From CCMP332 sp040218795 (GTDB taxonomy: Bacteria > Bacteroidota > Bacteroidia > Cytophagales > CCMP332), in contig JAVJQT010000008.1 of assembly GCA_040218795.1 (NCBI GenBank), positions 124,001-188,000 on the forward strand: a stretch of DNA of 64,000 nucleotides, in the 5' to 3' direction. The notes beneath the pieces were generated by a model that was not told the origin of the DNA, made no database searches, and was given only the letters and a program-made list of their open reading frames with translations. This document shows, piece after piece, positions 53,675 to 62,115 of the stretch. The translations under genes and the position numbers were made by a program. Position 1 is the first letter of the stretch. Every line of letters begins with the position of its first letter.

Positions 53675-54772
53675 ATGAATGCGAAAAGTATTTTATTAGT
53701 ATTGATGACTTCAGTTTTCATCTTCTCTTGTGGAGATGACAGCGAAGACAACGCGATGACCCCGAATCCCGGAAATACAAGTTCAGCCAACAAATATTCC
53801 GGTGCTGCTTCCTATGGAGATTTAGTTACATTCTCAATTGATCAGGAGGCCCAAAGCTATATTTTAGATAATGAAACTACTGGAGAGACAGAATCTGGCA
53901 ATTACGATGTAATGAGCCTGAGCGGTTTGGAAGGTGTGTATAAGGTTAGCGCTCAGGGAAATAATTTCTTTGGTGTTGAATTAGACGACAAAATAGTTGT
54001 CGGAAACTTCCCTTCAGGAAATGCACAAAACGATATAAGTTTTGGAGTCAGTTCTGAAATAGACAATTCAACAAGGCTTAATGAAATCGCCGGTGATTAT
54101 ATTTATATCCGACTGGGAAATGTAAATATTAACGGAAGTACTTCTTATAAAGAATATGGCGTTTTCTCTTTGACAGCTGATGGAAACATTCACTTAATTG
54201 ACCTGGCTTCAGGTGGAGATGGCAGTGATTCGCAAGTATTATCTGTTGAGGATTTAGCATCTGCCGGATTGGAATGGCCAATAGATGAAAGCTTTTCAAA
54301 TCTCGACGGAACCTGGACAATAAGCGGTTCAAAAAGCGACAGGTTTGATATCTCATTAGATGGAAGTAATTATACCGGATATGCTTATGCAGCAGGAACA
54401 ACCACTGTTTTCCTTATGGATTTAGGAACAGGAAATGGCTTCGCCATTGGCTTTAAAGTAACCGAGCCTGGCAATACCACAGGTGATTATAAATATATTG
54501 ATACCTGGGCAGACGGAAGTAAGGGTGCCGGTAATTTCACTGTTAGCTCAGAAGGCAATATCGACTGGACTTATACAGAAGATGGTGCTGAGATAGAAAC
54601 CGGTAGTTTTGGTCCTGTAGAACAAGTAGATCTACTGCCTAATGTTTTCTACTATTACGATTATGATGGTGAAAATGATATCTACCTGGTTGTAGCAGGT
54701 GATGCATATATGCACTTTATTTTTAATGATTTAGGAGAGCTGCAATCTTATGGCTGTGGTGCTCAGATTTAG
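53675..54772 (+). CDS. Lipoprotein, putative target of the LytTR system
   Basis: A 365-residue protein with lipobox VFIFSCGDD, so exported and lipid-anchored; a Ser/Asn/Pro-rich linker follows. The rest is beta-rich with repeated G-D-Y and S-x-D-G-x-I motifs (TADGNIHLIDL, SSEGNIDWTYTEDG), without a family I recognise. The LytTR site array lies directly upstream and a strong terminator follows, so it seems a single-gene regulon of the two-component pair. Confidence 0.75.
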   Translation: MNAKSILLVLMTSVFIFSCGDDSEDNAMTPNPGNTSSANKYSGAASYGDLVTFSIDQEAQSYILDNETTGETESGNYDVMSLSGLEGVYKVSAQGNNFFGVELDDKIVVGNFPSGNAQNDISFGVSSEIDNSTRLNEIAGDYIYIRLGNVNINGSTSYKEYGVFSLTADGNIHLIDLASGGDGSDSQVLSVEDLASAGLEWPIDESFSNLDGTWTISGSKSDRFDISLDGSNYTGYAYAAGTTTVFLMDLGTGNGFAIGFKVTEPGNTTGDYKYIDTWADGSKGAGNFTVSSEGNIDWTYTEDGAEIETGSFGPVEQVDLLPNVFYYYDYDGENDIYLVVAGDAYMHFIFNDLGELQSYGCGAQI

Positions 54773-54803
54773 AATCTAACTTGTTTTTATTGGTTATGTT
54801 AAT

Positions 54804-54833
54804 AAAAAGGCAGTGATATTACTGCCTTTTTTT
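54804..54833 (+). terminator. Rho-independent terminator after the lipoprotein gene
   Basis: AAAAAGGCAGT, loop GATATT, ACTGCCTTTTT and further T residues. The stem is perfect (GGCAGT/ACTGCC extended by A-T pairs). Confidence 0.9.
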
Positions 54834-54853
54834 AATGCATCAGCTTTTATCCT

Positions 54854-54861
54854 TATCTTTG
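54854..54861 (+). promoter_or_regulatory. Candidate desaturase -7 element
   Basis: TATCTTTG matches TAnnTTTG exactly; the start would be near 54868, leaving a leader of about 54 bases. No TTG occurs at the -33 distance. Confidence 0.45.
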
Positions 54862-54921
54862 CCACTTAATTTTAGCCGGGGTTTGAGACTTTTGGCTTTT
54901 TAATAGTGAAAATTAAGCATA

Positions 54922-56019
54922 ATGAGTAATATATCAGCAGTTAGATTTTTGAAGGCCGAAAAGGGTGGTTTTTACGATGTATTAAAAGCTCGCGTTAACG
55001 ATTATTTTGAATCAAATAATATTTCGCGTCATGCAAATGGTGCGATGATCTTTAAAACAGCATTGATTTTAAGTGTTTTTTGGGGGTCTTATTTATTGCT
55101 TTTGAGCAATATGTTTTCTGTCTGGCAAATGTTGCTTTTAGCCATGTTAAATGGTTTTGCTGCTGCCTTAATAGGATTGAACATTGCGCATGATGCAATT
55201 CACGGTTCTTATTCATCAAAAAAATGGGTGAATAAAAGTCTGGCCGTTATTTTTAATATCATCGGTGCTAATGATTATATGTGGAATATTTCACATAATA
55301 TCGTTCACCACAGTTTTACCAATATTCCTGATCACGATGAGGACATTGAACAAATTCCCATAATCAGATTAAACCCCAAACAGGAGCTTTGGAAAATTCA
55401 CAGGTATCAGCATATCTATACTTTTTTCCTTTATGCATTGACGTCCATTTCCTGGGTATTCATTAAAGATTATAAGAAATTCTTTCAGGATAAAATTGGA
55501 AGTTATACAATGAAAAATCCTACTGTAGAATATATTAGACTCTTCGGGTTTAAAATTATCTATTATGTTCTTTTCCTTGCGGTTCCTTTGCTTGTCATTG
55601 AATTGGCCTGGTGGCAAATTTTAATTGGCTTTGTTATTCTCCACTTTGTTGAAGGATTGACACTCGCTTTAATATTCCAATTGGCGCATGTAGTCGAAGG
55701 CACTCAATTTCCGGAACCCGATGAAAAAGGTAAAATTCAGGACGATTGGGCTGCGCATCAAATGAGAACGACTTCAGATTTTGCAACCGGATATCCAATT
55801 ATAAACTTCCTGTTTGGAGGCCTCAATTTTCAGGTAGAGCATCATCTCTTCCCAAAAGTTTGTCATATACATTATACCAAACTCGCTCCAATTGTAAAGC
55901 AAACTGCGGAAGAATACGGTTTGCCATATCATTCCCACAAAACTTTCATAGGAGCAATAAAGTCTCATATGTTTATGCTTAAGCAATTCGGTACCCAGAA
56001 AAACCTTAAGGTTGCATAG
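54922..56019 (+). CDS. Membrane fatty-acid desaturase (acyl-lipid, front-end-like)
   Basis: A 365-residue desaturase. Histidine boxes are HDAIHG, HNIVHHSFTN and the Q-type third box QVEHHLFP. The Gln at the third box, seen in front-end (delta-5/6-like) desaturases, suggests introduction of a double bond near the carboxyl end, but the cytochrome b5 domain of eukaryotic forms is absent. It would tune membrane fluidity. It stands after a terminator with its own -7 element; msrA follows 32 bp downstream. Confidence 0.92.
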   Translation: MSNISAVRFLKAEKGGFYDVLKARVNDYFESNNISRHANGAMIFKTALILSVFWGSYLLLLSNMFSVWQMLLLAMLNGFAAALIGLNIAHDAIHGSYSSKKWVNKSLAVIFNIIGANDYMWNISHNIVHHSFTNIPDHDEDIEQIPIIRLNPKQELWKIHRYQHIYTFFLYALTSISWVFIKDYKKFFQDKIGSYTMKNPTVEYIRLFGFKIIYYVLFLAVPLLVIELAWWQILIGFVILHFVEGLTLALIFQLAHVVEGTQFPEPDEKGKIQDDWAAHQMRTTSDFATGYPIINFLFGGLNFQVEHHLFPKVCHIHYTKLAPIVKQTAEEYGLPYHSHKTFIGAIKSHMFMLKQFGTQKNLKVA

Positions 56020-56051
56020 AAACTTATTCCTAAAGTTTTAGTTATCATAGC

Positions 56052-56588
56052 ATGGAAAAATTGGAGAGCGCCACACTTGGTGCGGGATGCTTCTGGTGCA
56101 TTGAAGCTGTATTTCAAAATTTAAAAGGCGTTAAAAATGTAATCCCCGGATATTCCGGAGGTCACATAAAAAATCCGGCGTACAGGGAAGTTTGCACGGG
56201 GAGAACCGGCCATGCAGAAGTGGCGAGAATTGAATTCGATGCTGAGGTTATTTCATTCAAGGAGATTTTGGAAGTTTTTTGGCAAACACATGATCCGACC
56301 ATATTAAACAGACAAGGTGCCGATGTTGGTACGCAATACAGATCCGCAATATTTTATCATGATGATGATCAGAAAAAGATTGCCGATCACCTTAAAGCTG
56401 AACTAGACAAAAGTGGTGCTTTTAATGGCCCTATTGTAACAGAAATATCCCCACTTGATAATTTTTACGAAGCCGAAGAATATCATAAAAATTACTTTAA
56501 TAATAATTCTGAGCAGCCTTATTGCAATTTGGTGATCAAACCAAAGCTCGATAAATTCAAAAAAGTTTTCGCTGATAAACTGGTTTAA
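56052..56588 (+). CDS. msrA: Peptide methionine-S-sulfoxide reductase MsrA
   Basis: A 178-residue reductase with catalytic Cys in GAGCFWCIEA (Cys13), PGYSGGHIKNPAYREVCTGRTGHAE and QYRSAIFYH. It reduces methionine S-sulfoxide using thioredoxin-type donors. It is MsrA alone, without a fused MsrB. The start 56052 gives a normal-length protein. Confidence 0.97.
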   Translation: MEKLESATLGAGCFWCIEAVFQNLKGVKNVIPGYSGGHIKNPAYREVCTGRTGHAEVARIEFDAEVISFKEILEVFWQTHDPTILNRQGADVGTQYRSAIFYHDDDQKKIADHLKAELDKSGAFNGPIVTEISPLDNFYEAEEYHKNYFNNNSEQPYCNLVIKPKLDKFKKVFADKLV

Positions 56589-56647
56589 GAGAATTAGAAA
56601 ACAGTTTCGGAAATTTTTATTTGACCGAAAATATCTACTTTTAATAG

Positions 56648-56881
56648 ATGTTTAAGCTCTTCAAAAAAAGGTCTAAGGAATTAAGCCGGCTTGAGGATTT
56701 AAATGGTGAGCCATTAAAGGACGGTTCAAAAGTCAAATCCCTTAGATACGAACTCGATGTATGCACATTGGTCAGAGATGGAGAAGACTGGCTTTATGTT
56801 TCAGAAAAATCGGGCCAAAAAGTTAGTTATATAAAAATGATAGATGCCTCAACAAAAAGGCAAAAAGTTCTTTTGTTATGA
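56648..56881 (+). CDS. Small hypothetical protein
   Basis: A 77-residue basic protein (KLFKKRSKELSRLEDLNGEP) with a beta-rich core (VKSLRYELDVCTLVRDGEDWLYVSE). Unrecognised family. Its stop overlaps the next ATG by four bases (ATGA), which supports translation and ties it to the DUF1028 gene. Confidence 0.65.
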   Translation: MFKLFKKRSKELSRLEDLNGEPLKDGSKVKSLRYELDVCTLVRDGEDWLYVSEKSGQKVSYIKMIDASTKRQKVLLL

Positions 56882-57888
56882 GATTTATTAATAAACTGGC
56901 TTTTTTCGTTGGGTTTTTTCTCATTCATGCAATAATTGTAAAAGCTCAGGATACTTTTTCTATTGTTGCCGTGGACTCGGCGAAATCAGAAGTTGGAAGT
57001 GCAGGAGCTTCCTGTGTTGATTTAACCTCATTTCCCCAATATTCAACTGATTTTTTGGCTGAGCTTTTACCCGGTTTAGGGGCTATTAACACTCAGGCCT
57101 TTTATTTGGAAAATAACCAAATCAATGCTCGCAATCAGCTACTATTAGGCAATTCGCCTGCTTCAGCTATTCAATGGCTGCAAAACAACGATGACCAATC
57201 CAATCCTGAAATAAGACAATACGGTATTGCAGCACTTATTAACGGTTCCCCCGAAACCGCGGCTTTTACAGGTTCACAAACTAATGCCTATACCGGACAT
57301 CGCTTGGGAAAAAATTACGCAATACAAGGAAATATACTTTTGGGCCCCGAAATTCTCGATTCTATGGAATCCCGCTTCCTGCGGGCCAAAGGCGATTTAA
57401 AATGCAAATTAATGTATGCCATGCAGGGAGCGAATGTCCTTGGCGCTGATTCCCGATGTGCGGCAAACGGAACATCTTCTCTTTTCGCTTTTCTAAAAGT
57501 TGCACAGGCCAGCGATACATTTGGAAATCCTTCATTTTTAATTTCGGTTCAAACCCAAAACGGATCCGCCATTGAACCAATTGACTCACTTCAAAAACTC
57601 TTTGATAATGCGATTACTACAAATTGTGATAGTTTTCCAAGTACGATTTCTTCATTTGTGAATGATAATACTATCAATATCTCACCTAACCCGGTAGAAA
57701 ATCAGCTTTTCATTAAAAATATTGATAATGAAGTCGACTTTAAAATCTTCAATATGATCGGAACACTGATAAAAGAAGGTAAAACTGAAAACAATACTAT
57801 TGATGTCCGCGGGCTAAAGCCCGGTGTGTTTTTGTTAATAATACCGGAATTAGAATCCCCAATTCAAATGCATTTTATAAAATACTGA
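56878..57888 (+). CDS. DUF1028 protein with T9SS sorting domain
   Basis: A 336-residue protein: signal peptide (LAFFVGFFLIHAIIVKAQ), DUF1028 domain beginning TFSIVAVDSAKSEVGSAGAS, the usual QGNILLGPEILDSM core, and a C-terminal T9SS type A domain (ISPNPVENQLFIKN; LKPGVFLLII). DUF1028 proteins have an Ntn-hydrolase-like fold; cleavage after AQ would leave Asp-Thr-Phe at the front, with the usual Thr near the new N-terminus. Activity is unproven. Here it is exported and surface-directed rather than cytosolic. Confidence 0.85.
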   Translation: MRFINKLAFFVGFFLIHAIIVKAQDTFSIVAVDSAKSEVGSAGASCVDLTSFPQYSTDFLAELLPGLGAINTQAFYLENNQINARNQLLLGNSPASAIQWLQNNDDQSNPEIRQYGIAALINGSPETAAFTGSQTNAYTGHRLGKNYAIQGNILLGPEILDSMESRFLRAKGDLKCKLMYAMQGANVLGADSRCAANGTSSLFAFLKVAQASDTFGNPSFLISVQTQNGSAIEPIDSLQKLFDNAITTNCDSFPSTISSFVNDNTINISPNPVENQLFIKNIDNEVDFKIFNMIGTLIKEGKTENNTIDVRGLKPGVFLLIIPELESPIQMHFIKY

Positions 57889-57911
57889 ATCGGATTTGCA
57901 CATTCAATGCA

Positions 57912-58370
57912 ATGAAATACAGATACAAACTAAAATCAATAATAGGAATGCAAAGTACGGTCCTTGGACTTATTTTGAACCTCTCCGCTATTTATCTCAT
58001 AATTAAATCTTTTTTCATTCCGGCGGCCTTTTTTGCTTTAATCTCAATTCCGTTCTTTTTATTAAAGAAATACATTCTGTTTGCGCCTATAGAACAATTC
58101 ACTTTTACCTATTACAATTTTATCGGAATTCCCCTTGGCTTCAAAAAAAAATATACCGAAGTAAAAGGCATAAAAATTACCAGGTTCAGCAGTACTCAGA
58201 GGGTTAATTCAAGGGTCAATTTTGCCGATATAAAAGAAAGCGGTTACGCCGCCTTTCTATTTGTTGATAAAAATAGAATCATGTTAAAATTTGATCCGGA
58301 TAAAATAAATTTAGTGGAAGAAATGGAGGCCATATCTAAAAATCATTCGATCCCTTTAAAAATCTCATAA
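57912..58370 (+). CDS. Hypothetical membrane protein, PH-like
   Basis: A 152-residue protein with two adjacent membrane helices (VLGLILNLSAIYLIIKSFF and AAFFALISIPFFLLKKY) and a soluble C-terminal half of alternating strands (KGIKITRFSSTQ; FADIKESGYAAFLFVDKNRIMLKF), like the small bacterial PH-domain membrane proteins. Family not identified. It is 23 bp after the DUF1028 gene. Confidence 0.6.
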   Translation: MKYRYKLKSIIGMQSTVLGLILNLSAIYLIIKSFFIPAAFFALISIPFFLLKKYILFAPIEQFTFTYYNFIGIPLGFKKKYTEVKGIKITRFSSTQRVNSRVNFADIKESGYAAFLFVDKNRIMLKFDPDKINLVEEMEAISKNHSIPLKIS

Positions 58371-58373
58371 TCA

Positions 58374-58777
58374 ATGAAAATTATCATTGCGGTCTTTATT
58401 GTTACTTTTTTTCATCCTTTGATTATGGCCCAGAATGGAAAAATATACAGTGTTGAAATTGTTTGTAGCATTGCGGGGCAAACAGAAGAAACCATCTATT
58501 TCTATGAAAATAATTGGAAAGTATTCAGGGAAAAAGCCAAAGAATTGAATATATAAGTGATTATAAATTGCTGATAGGTGAAAAAGACAGTAGCAATAAT
58601 ATTGAAATACTCCTTTTAATGGAATATGAGAATTTATCTCAGTTCAGTGAGAAAGAAAAAAATTTTATAATGATCATTGACTCTTTTAATAGAAATGGCC
58701 CTGATTTAATCAATAATATAAAACCAAATGAATTTCGAAAGCGCATTTACAGCAACGATTTATGCAGGTTCGATTGA
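58374..58777 (+). pseudogene. Small exported protein split by a single-base frameshift
   Basis: The first frame (58374-58556) encodes a signal peptide (IIIAVFIVTFFHPLIMAQ) and SVEIVCSIAGQTEETIYFY, ending at TAA 58554-58556 within REKAKELNI. A second frame continues without a gap as ISDYKLLIGEKDSSNN to a stop at 58777. Adding one A near 58553 joins both into one ~134-residue exported protein. Either the gene is broken, the base was lost in sequencing, or slippage occurs. No family is recognised. Confidence 0.6.
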
Positions 58778-58842
58778 TCAATCCATAAATGGACTTATTC
58801 ATATTATTTTATATTATTATGTTTCAATAAAAATAATTAAAC

Positions 58843-59289
58843 ATGAAAAAATTAATGCTTGCATTGGCCGTAATAATGGCCGCATTTACATTTAGCGAAG
58901 CCCAAACCGAATATAAGGTCGTTACCATTGTTGAATCAATCGTTCCGGGTGGCTTGGGTAGGTCAAGATTAATTGAAAGCAAAACAGCTTTGAATATCGA
59001 TGATTTCACTACCGAAAGAACAGACGGGAAAAAAAGTGGGATGGGAAATGTTAAAAGAGGAGATGCTAAAATTGATCAGTTTTCAGAAGCAAAGCTTTTG
59101 AATTTTTACAGTGTCGTCGGTATCAATTTTCAAAACATAGCTTCTAATGATGCGCTGATGACTTCAAAAATCAATGCTTTGGTGGCCGAGGGATGGGAAT
59201 TGGTGTTTGTCACCAGTGCCGCAGAAAGCGATGCCGGAAAACAAGATGGCGATGGAATTTATATCACGAGATTAATTTTTAAGAAATAA
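58843..59289 (+). CDS. Exported DUF4177-like protein
   Basis: A 148-residue protein with a signal peptide (LMLALAVIMAAFTFSEAQ) followed by TEYKVVTIVESIVPGGLG and a C-terminal MTSKINALVAEGWELVFVTS, the two halves of a DUF4177-like fold (EYKVV ... GWELV). No function is known. A terminator follows. Confidence 0.7.
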   Translation: MKKLMLALAVIMAAFTFSEAQTEYKVVTIVESIVPGGLGRSRLIESKTALNIDDFTTERTDGKKSGMGNVKRGDAKIDQFSEAKLLNFYSVVGINFQNIASNDALMTSKINALVAEGWELVFVTSAAESDAGKQDGDGIYITRLIFKK

Positions 59290-59313
59290 TTTTAAACCCA
59301 TTGGAATAATAGG

Positions 59314-59342
59314 CCCTGTTGATATTTTAACAGGGTTTTTTT
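59314..59342 (+). terminator. Rho-independent terminator
   Basis: CCCTGTT, loop GATATTTT, AACAGGG and seven T residues, starting 25 bases after the DUF4177-like stop. Confidence 0.9.
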
Positions 59343-59523
59343 ATGCTTTTTAATTTAATTCTAAATTGATTTTAACCCTGATGACCAATATTTAATCGAA
59401 TATACAATATGTCCTTTATTGAATTAAAAACGATAAACAGGCCATTTATCTCAGTCATTTTAACTTCAGAATCATTCATGAATTTACTTTTTATTAGCCT
59501 TTCTGCCCTGTATTGATAAAATA

Positions 59524-59553
59524 TTGTCTATTTTTACCATGATCGGTAATTTG
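59524..59553 (+). promoter_or_regulatory. Candidate promoter in the long leader of the RRM gene
   Basis: TTG (59524-59526), 20 bp, TAATTTG (59547-59553), one base short of TAnnTTTG. The 314-bp gap 59343-59656 holds nothing else I could identify; a start here gives a ~97-base AT-rich leader, of a size seen with cold-inducible RNA-binding genes. Confidence 0.3.
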
Positions 59554-59656
59554 GCAACACAGAATTTTTTTCTACAAGGCTCTTTACTTATTCAAAATTT
59601 TACATATATAATCCTATTATTACGTCTTCAATAAATACTTATATAATAATTTTCAA

Positions 59657-59920
59657 ATGAACATTTTCGTAGCTCAGCTGGATTATGCTATCCAGGAATC
59701 AAAATTACAGGACCTTTTCGAACAATTCGGTGAAGTGAGTTCTGTAAAAATAATTATGGATAAATTCACAGGCCGTTCTAAAGGTTTTGGATTTATCGAA
59801 ATGCCGGATGACACTGAAGCGCAAGCGGCCATTAATGAATTAAATGGCAAAGAGGTAGAAGGCAGAGCAATTGTAGTAAAAAAAGCCAATCCACGTGAAG
59901 GTGGAGGAGGCCGATTTTAA
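59657..59920 (+). CDS. Small RRM RNA-binding protein
   Basis: An 87-residue single RNA-recognition-motif protein. RNP2 is NIFVAQL and RNP1 is RSKGFGFIEM, with aromatic residues at the RNA-stacking positions; the tail is short and Gly-rich (REGGGGRF). Related proteins in cyanobacteria and Bacteroidota rise in the cold and bind single-stranded RNA. It stands alone with a long leader and a terminator. Confidence 0.92.
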   Translation: MNIFVAQLDYAIQESKLQDLFEQFGEVSSVKIIMDKFTGRSKGFGFIEMPDDTEAQAAINELNGKEVEGRAIVVKKANPREGGGGRF

Positions 59921-59935
59921 TAAATTCATTCATAC

Positions 59936-59977
59936 TGAAATAGTATAAACCGGGCTGAATGTCCGGTTTTCATTTCA
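59936..59977 (+). terminator. Hairpin terminator after the RRM gene
   Basis: AAACCGG (59947-59953), nine-base loop, CCGGTTT (59963-59969); the outer bases TGAAA (59936) and TTTCA (59973) can extend the stem. The T run is short. Confidence 0.65.
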
Positions 59978-60103
59978 GTGAATATCTATTTCCACTCCAT
60001 TGAATCAAGGATGGTTCTAATTTGATTGTATTCAGAAAAGACAAGGATTAGGTCAAATCTCATTTGGTTTGGTCATCAAATTCTTTGTAATACAACTTCT
60101 CAG

Positions 60104-60139
60104 TAAGCATTTGCTTAACTCCTCAAATTCCTAAGGAGT
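60104..60139. other. Two small hairpins in the gap before the GNAT gene
   Basis: TAAGCA-TT-TGCTTA around 60104-60117 and ACTCCT (60118-60123) with AGGAGT (60134-60139). They lie in a 260-bp AT-rich gap with no other recognisable signal; AGGAGT is far from any start, so the role is unknown. Confidence 0.35.
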
Positions 60140-60238
60140 AACAAATTTTTCGAATTCAATTCAGTTCTAAAACCAGAATTCTCAATTTTTTTTTGATACT
60201 TAAATAAATTCTATTAGATATAGGATAAATCATTTTAT

Positions 60239-60679
60239 ATGTCAGACATAAAAGTATATAACGCACTGGAAAGGCCAACAACCTTGCAAAAAAATGAGAT
60301 TGTTGATTTTCTTTATAATAATCTTGAGGAATATGGAGATCCTAAAGAACACATTCTCAAAGCAATCAATTACTCCGTCAAGGAGTCTACTTCTTTTGGA
60401 GGCTTTACCTTGGTATTGTCAGAATCCAATAAAATTCTTGGTGCGGTTATCGTAAATCAAACGGGAATGGGTGGCTACATTCCTGAAAATATCTTAGTAT
60501 ACATTGCAACACACAAGGCACATCGCGGTGAGGGAATTGGTAAAAAACTAATGGAGGCAACCTTACTTCACGCCAATGGGGATATTGCCCTTCACGTTGA
60601 ACAAAACAATCCGGCAAAATTCCTTTATGAAAAATTTGGGTTCACCAATCCTTATTTGGAGATGAGACTAAAACGTTAG
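60239..60679 (+). CDS. GNAT-family N-acetyltransferase
   Basis: A 146-residue acetyltransferase. The acetyl-CoA site is in VYIATHKAHRGEGIGKKLMEATL (motif A) and the C-terminal motif B is in NPAKFLYEKFGFTNPYLEM. The substrate cannot be told. It lies eight bases upstream of the symporter, so may be co-transcribed. Confidence 0.9.
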   Translation: MSDIKVYNALERPTTLQKNEIVDFLYNNLEEYGDPKEHILKAINYSVKESTSFGGFTLVLSESNKILGAVIVNQTGMGGYIPENILVYIATHKAHRGEGIGKKLMEATLLHANGDIALHVEQNNPAKFLYEKFGFTNPYLEMRLKR

Positions 60680-60686
60680 TCAGGTT

Positions 60687-62114
60687 TTGGACATACATTG
60701 GATTGACCTAAGTATATTTATCGTATACCTGCTCTTTATGCTTGGAGTGGGGGTGTACTTTTTAAACAAAAATGAATCGGATGATGATTATTATGTCGGT
60801 GGACGCAAGATGTCAGCCGGACATATTGGTTTATCGGTAGTAGCGACTGATGTAGGTGGTGGCTTTTCAATTGGCCTCGGTGGCCTGGGGTTTGTCATGG
60901 GCATTTCTGGAAGCTGGATGTTGTTTACCGGATTAATCGGCGCCTGGCTAAGTGCTGTTTTTTTAATCCCAAAAATATATCCTATTGCCAAAGAGAAGAA
61001 TTTTTTAAGCTTTCCACAGGCCTTATCACATTTCTACAATGATCGTGTTGCATTTATTGCGGGCATTATTTCCTTAATCGGATACATCGGCTTTACCAGT
61101 TCTCAAATTCTCGCCGGTGCTAAACTGGCTTCGTCAACCTTCCCTTCAATAAGTATTCAAAACGCCGTTTTAATTATGGGGGTCATTGCCGTGGCCTATA
61201 CGGTGATTGGTGGAATTAAAGCAGTGATTCATACCGATACAATCCAATGGATAATTCTAATGGCTGGTCTTGTCCTCATTGGTATTCCAATGGGTTATAT
61301 GAAGCTAGGTGGCTGGTCCGGTATTAGGGACTTTCTCAGTCCTGGAGATCTTTCATTAAGCAATATATCGATAAGTCAATTTTTTAATTGGGCGATTACG
61401 ATTATTCCTATTTGGTTTGTAGGAATGACCCTTTACCAAAGGATTTATGCCTGTAAGGATGAAAAAACTGCAAAAAAGGCCTGGTTTATTGCCGGGGTCT
61501 TTGAGTGGCCGGTCATGGCATTTATGGGTGTAGTGCTCGGGTTTTTTGCAAAGATTGCATTTCAAAAAGGCATGTTTACCGCTCTGGGCTTTCCTCCCGG
61601 TTCTGAAATCGATGCTGAATTGGGTTTGCCCATGTTTTTAAGAAATATACTTCCTATCGGATTAATGGGACTCATGATGTCTGCCTATTTTTCTGCAATT
61701 ATGTCTACAGCGGACTCATGTCTAATGGCCGCCTCCGGTAATTTTATTACCGATATTATGGGTAGCATTTCAAAAAAGAAAAAGAAGAATAGTATAAAAT
61801 TCTCTCAGCTTATAACTCTGGTCATTGGAATTCTGGCAATATTATTGGCCACCATGATGCAAAATGTTCTGGAGTTAATGCTTTATTCCTATGCTTTTAT
61901 GGTTTCCGGTCTTTTTGTGCCGGTTCTAGGCTTATTGGTATTAAAAAAACCTAATTCATTGGCCGCTTTGTTCGCCATGATTTTTGGAGGAATAACAACT
62001 CTGGTGTTAATCCTTTCTGATATCGACCTGCCTTGGGGTTTGGATGAAAACTTTTTTGGGATTAGCCTATCTGCATTAATATTTATTATCATATCACTGG
62101 TAAATAACAAATAG
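60687..62114 (+). CDS. Sodium:solute symporter (SSF family)
   Basis: A 475-residue transporter with about 13 membrane helices. It starts with the LeuT-fold opening IDLSIFIVYLLFMLGVGVYF, DDDYYVGGRKMSAG and a Gly-rich unwound helix near GGGFSIGLGGLGF; SAYFSAIMSTADSCLMAASG in helix 8 carries the expected Na+ site Ser/Thr. The start is TTG at 60687. Substrate unknown; the neighbouring M20 amidohydrolase and alanine racemase suggest amino acids or derivatives. It may draw on the Na+ gradient. Confidence 0.9.
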   Translation: MDIHWIDLSIFIVYLLFMLGVGVYFLNKNESDDDYYVGGRKMSAGHIGLSVVATDVGGGFSIGLGGLGFVMGISGSWMLFTGLIGAWLSAVFLIPKIYPIAKEKNFLSFPQALSHFYNDRVAFIAGIISLIGYIGFTSSQILAGAKLASSTFPSISIQNAVLIMGVIAVAYTVIGGIKAVIHTDTIQWIILMAGLVLIGIPMGYMKLGGWSGIRDFLSPGDLSLSNISISQFFNWAITIIPIWFVGMTLYQRIYACKDEKTAKKAWFIAGVFEWPVMAFMGVVLGFFAKIAFQKGMFTALGFPPGSEIDAELGLPMFLRNILPIGLMGLMMSAYFSAIMSTADSCLMAASGNFITDIMGSISKKKKKNSIKFSQLITLVIGILAILLATMMQNVLELMLYSYAFMVSGLFVPVLGLLVLKKPNSLAALFAMIFGGITTLVLILSDIDLPWGLDENFFGISLSALIFIIISLVNNK

Positions 62115-62115
62115 A

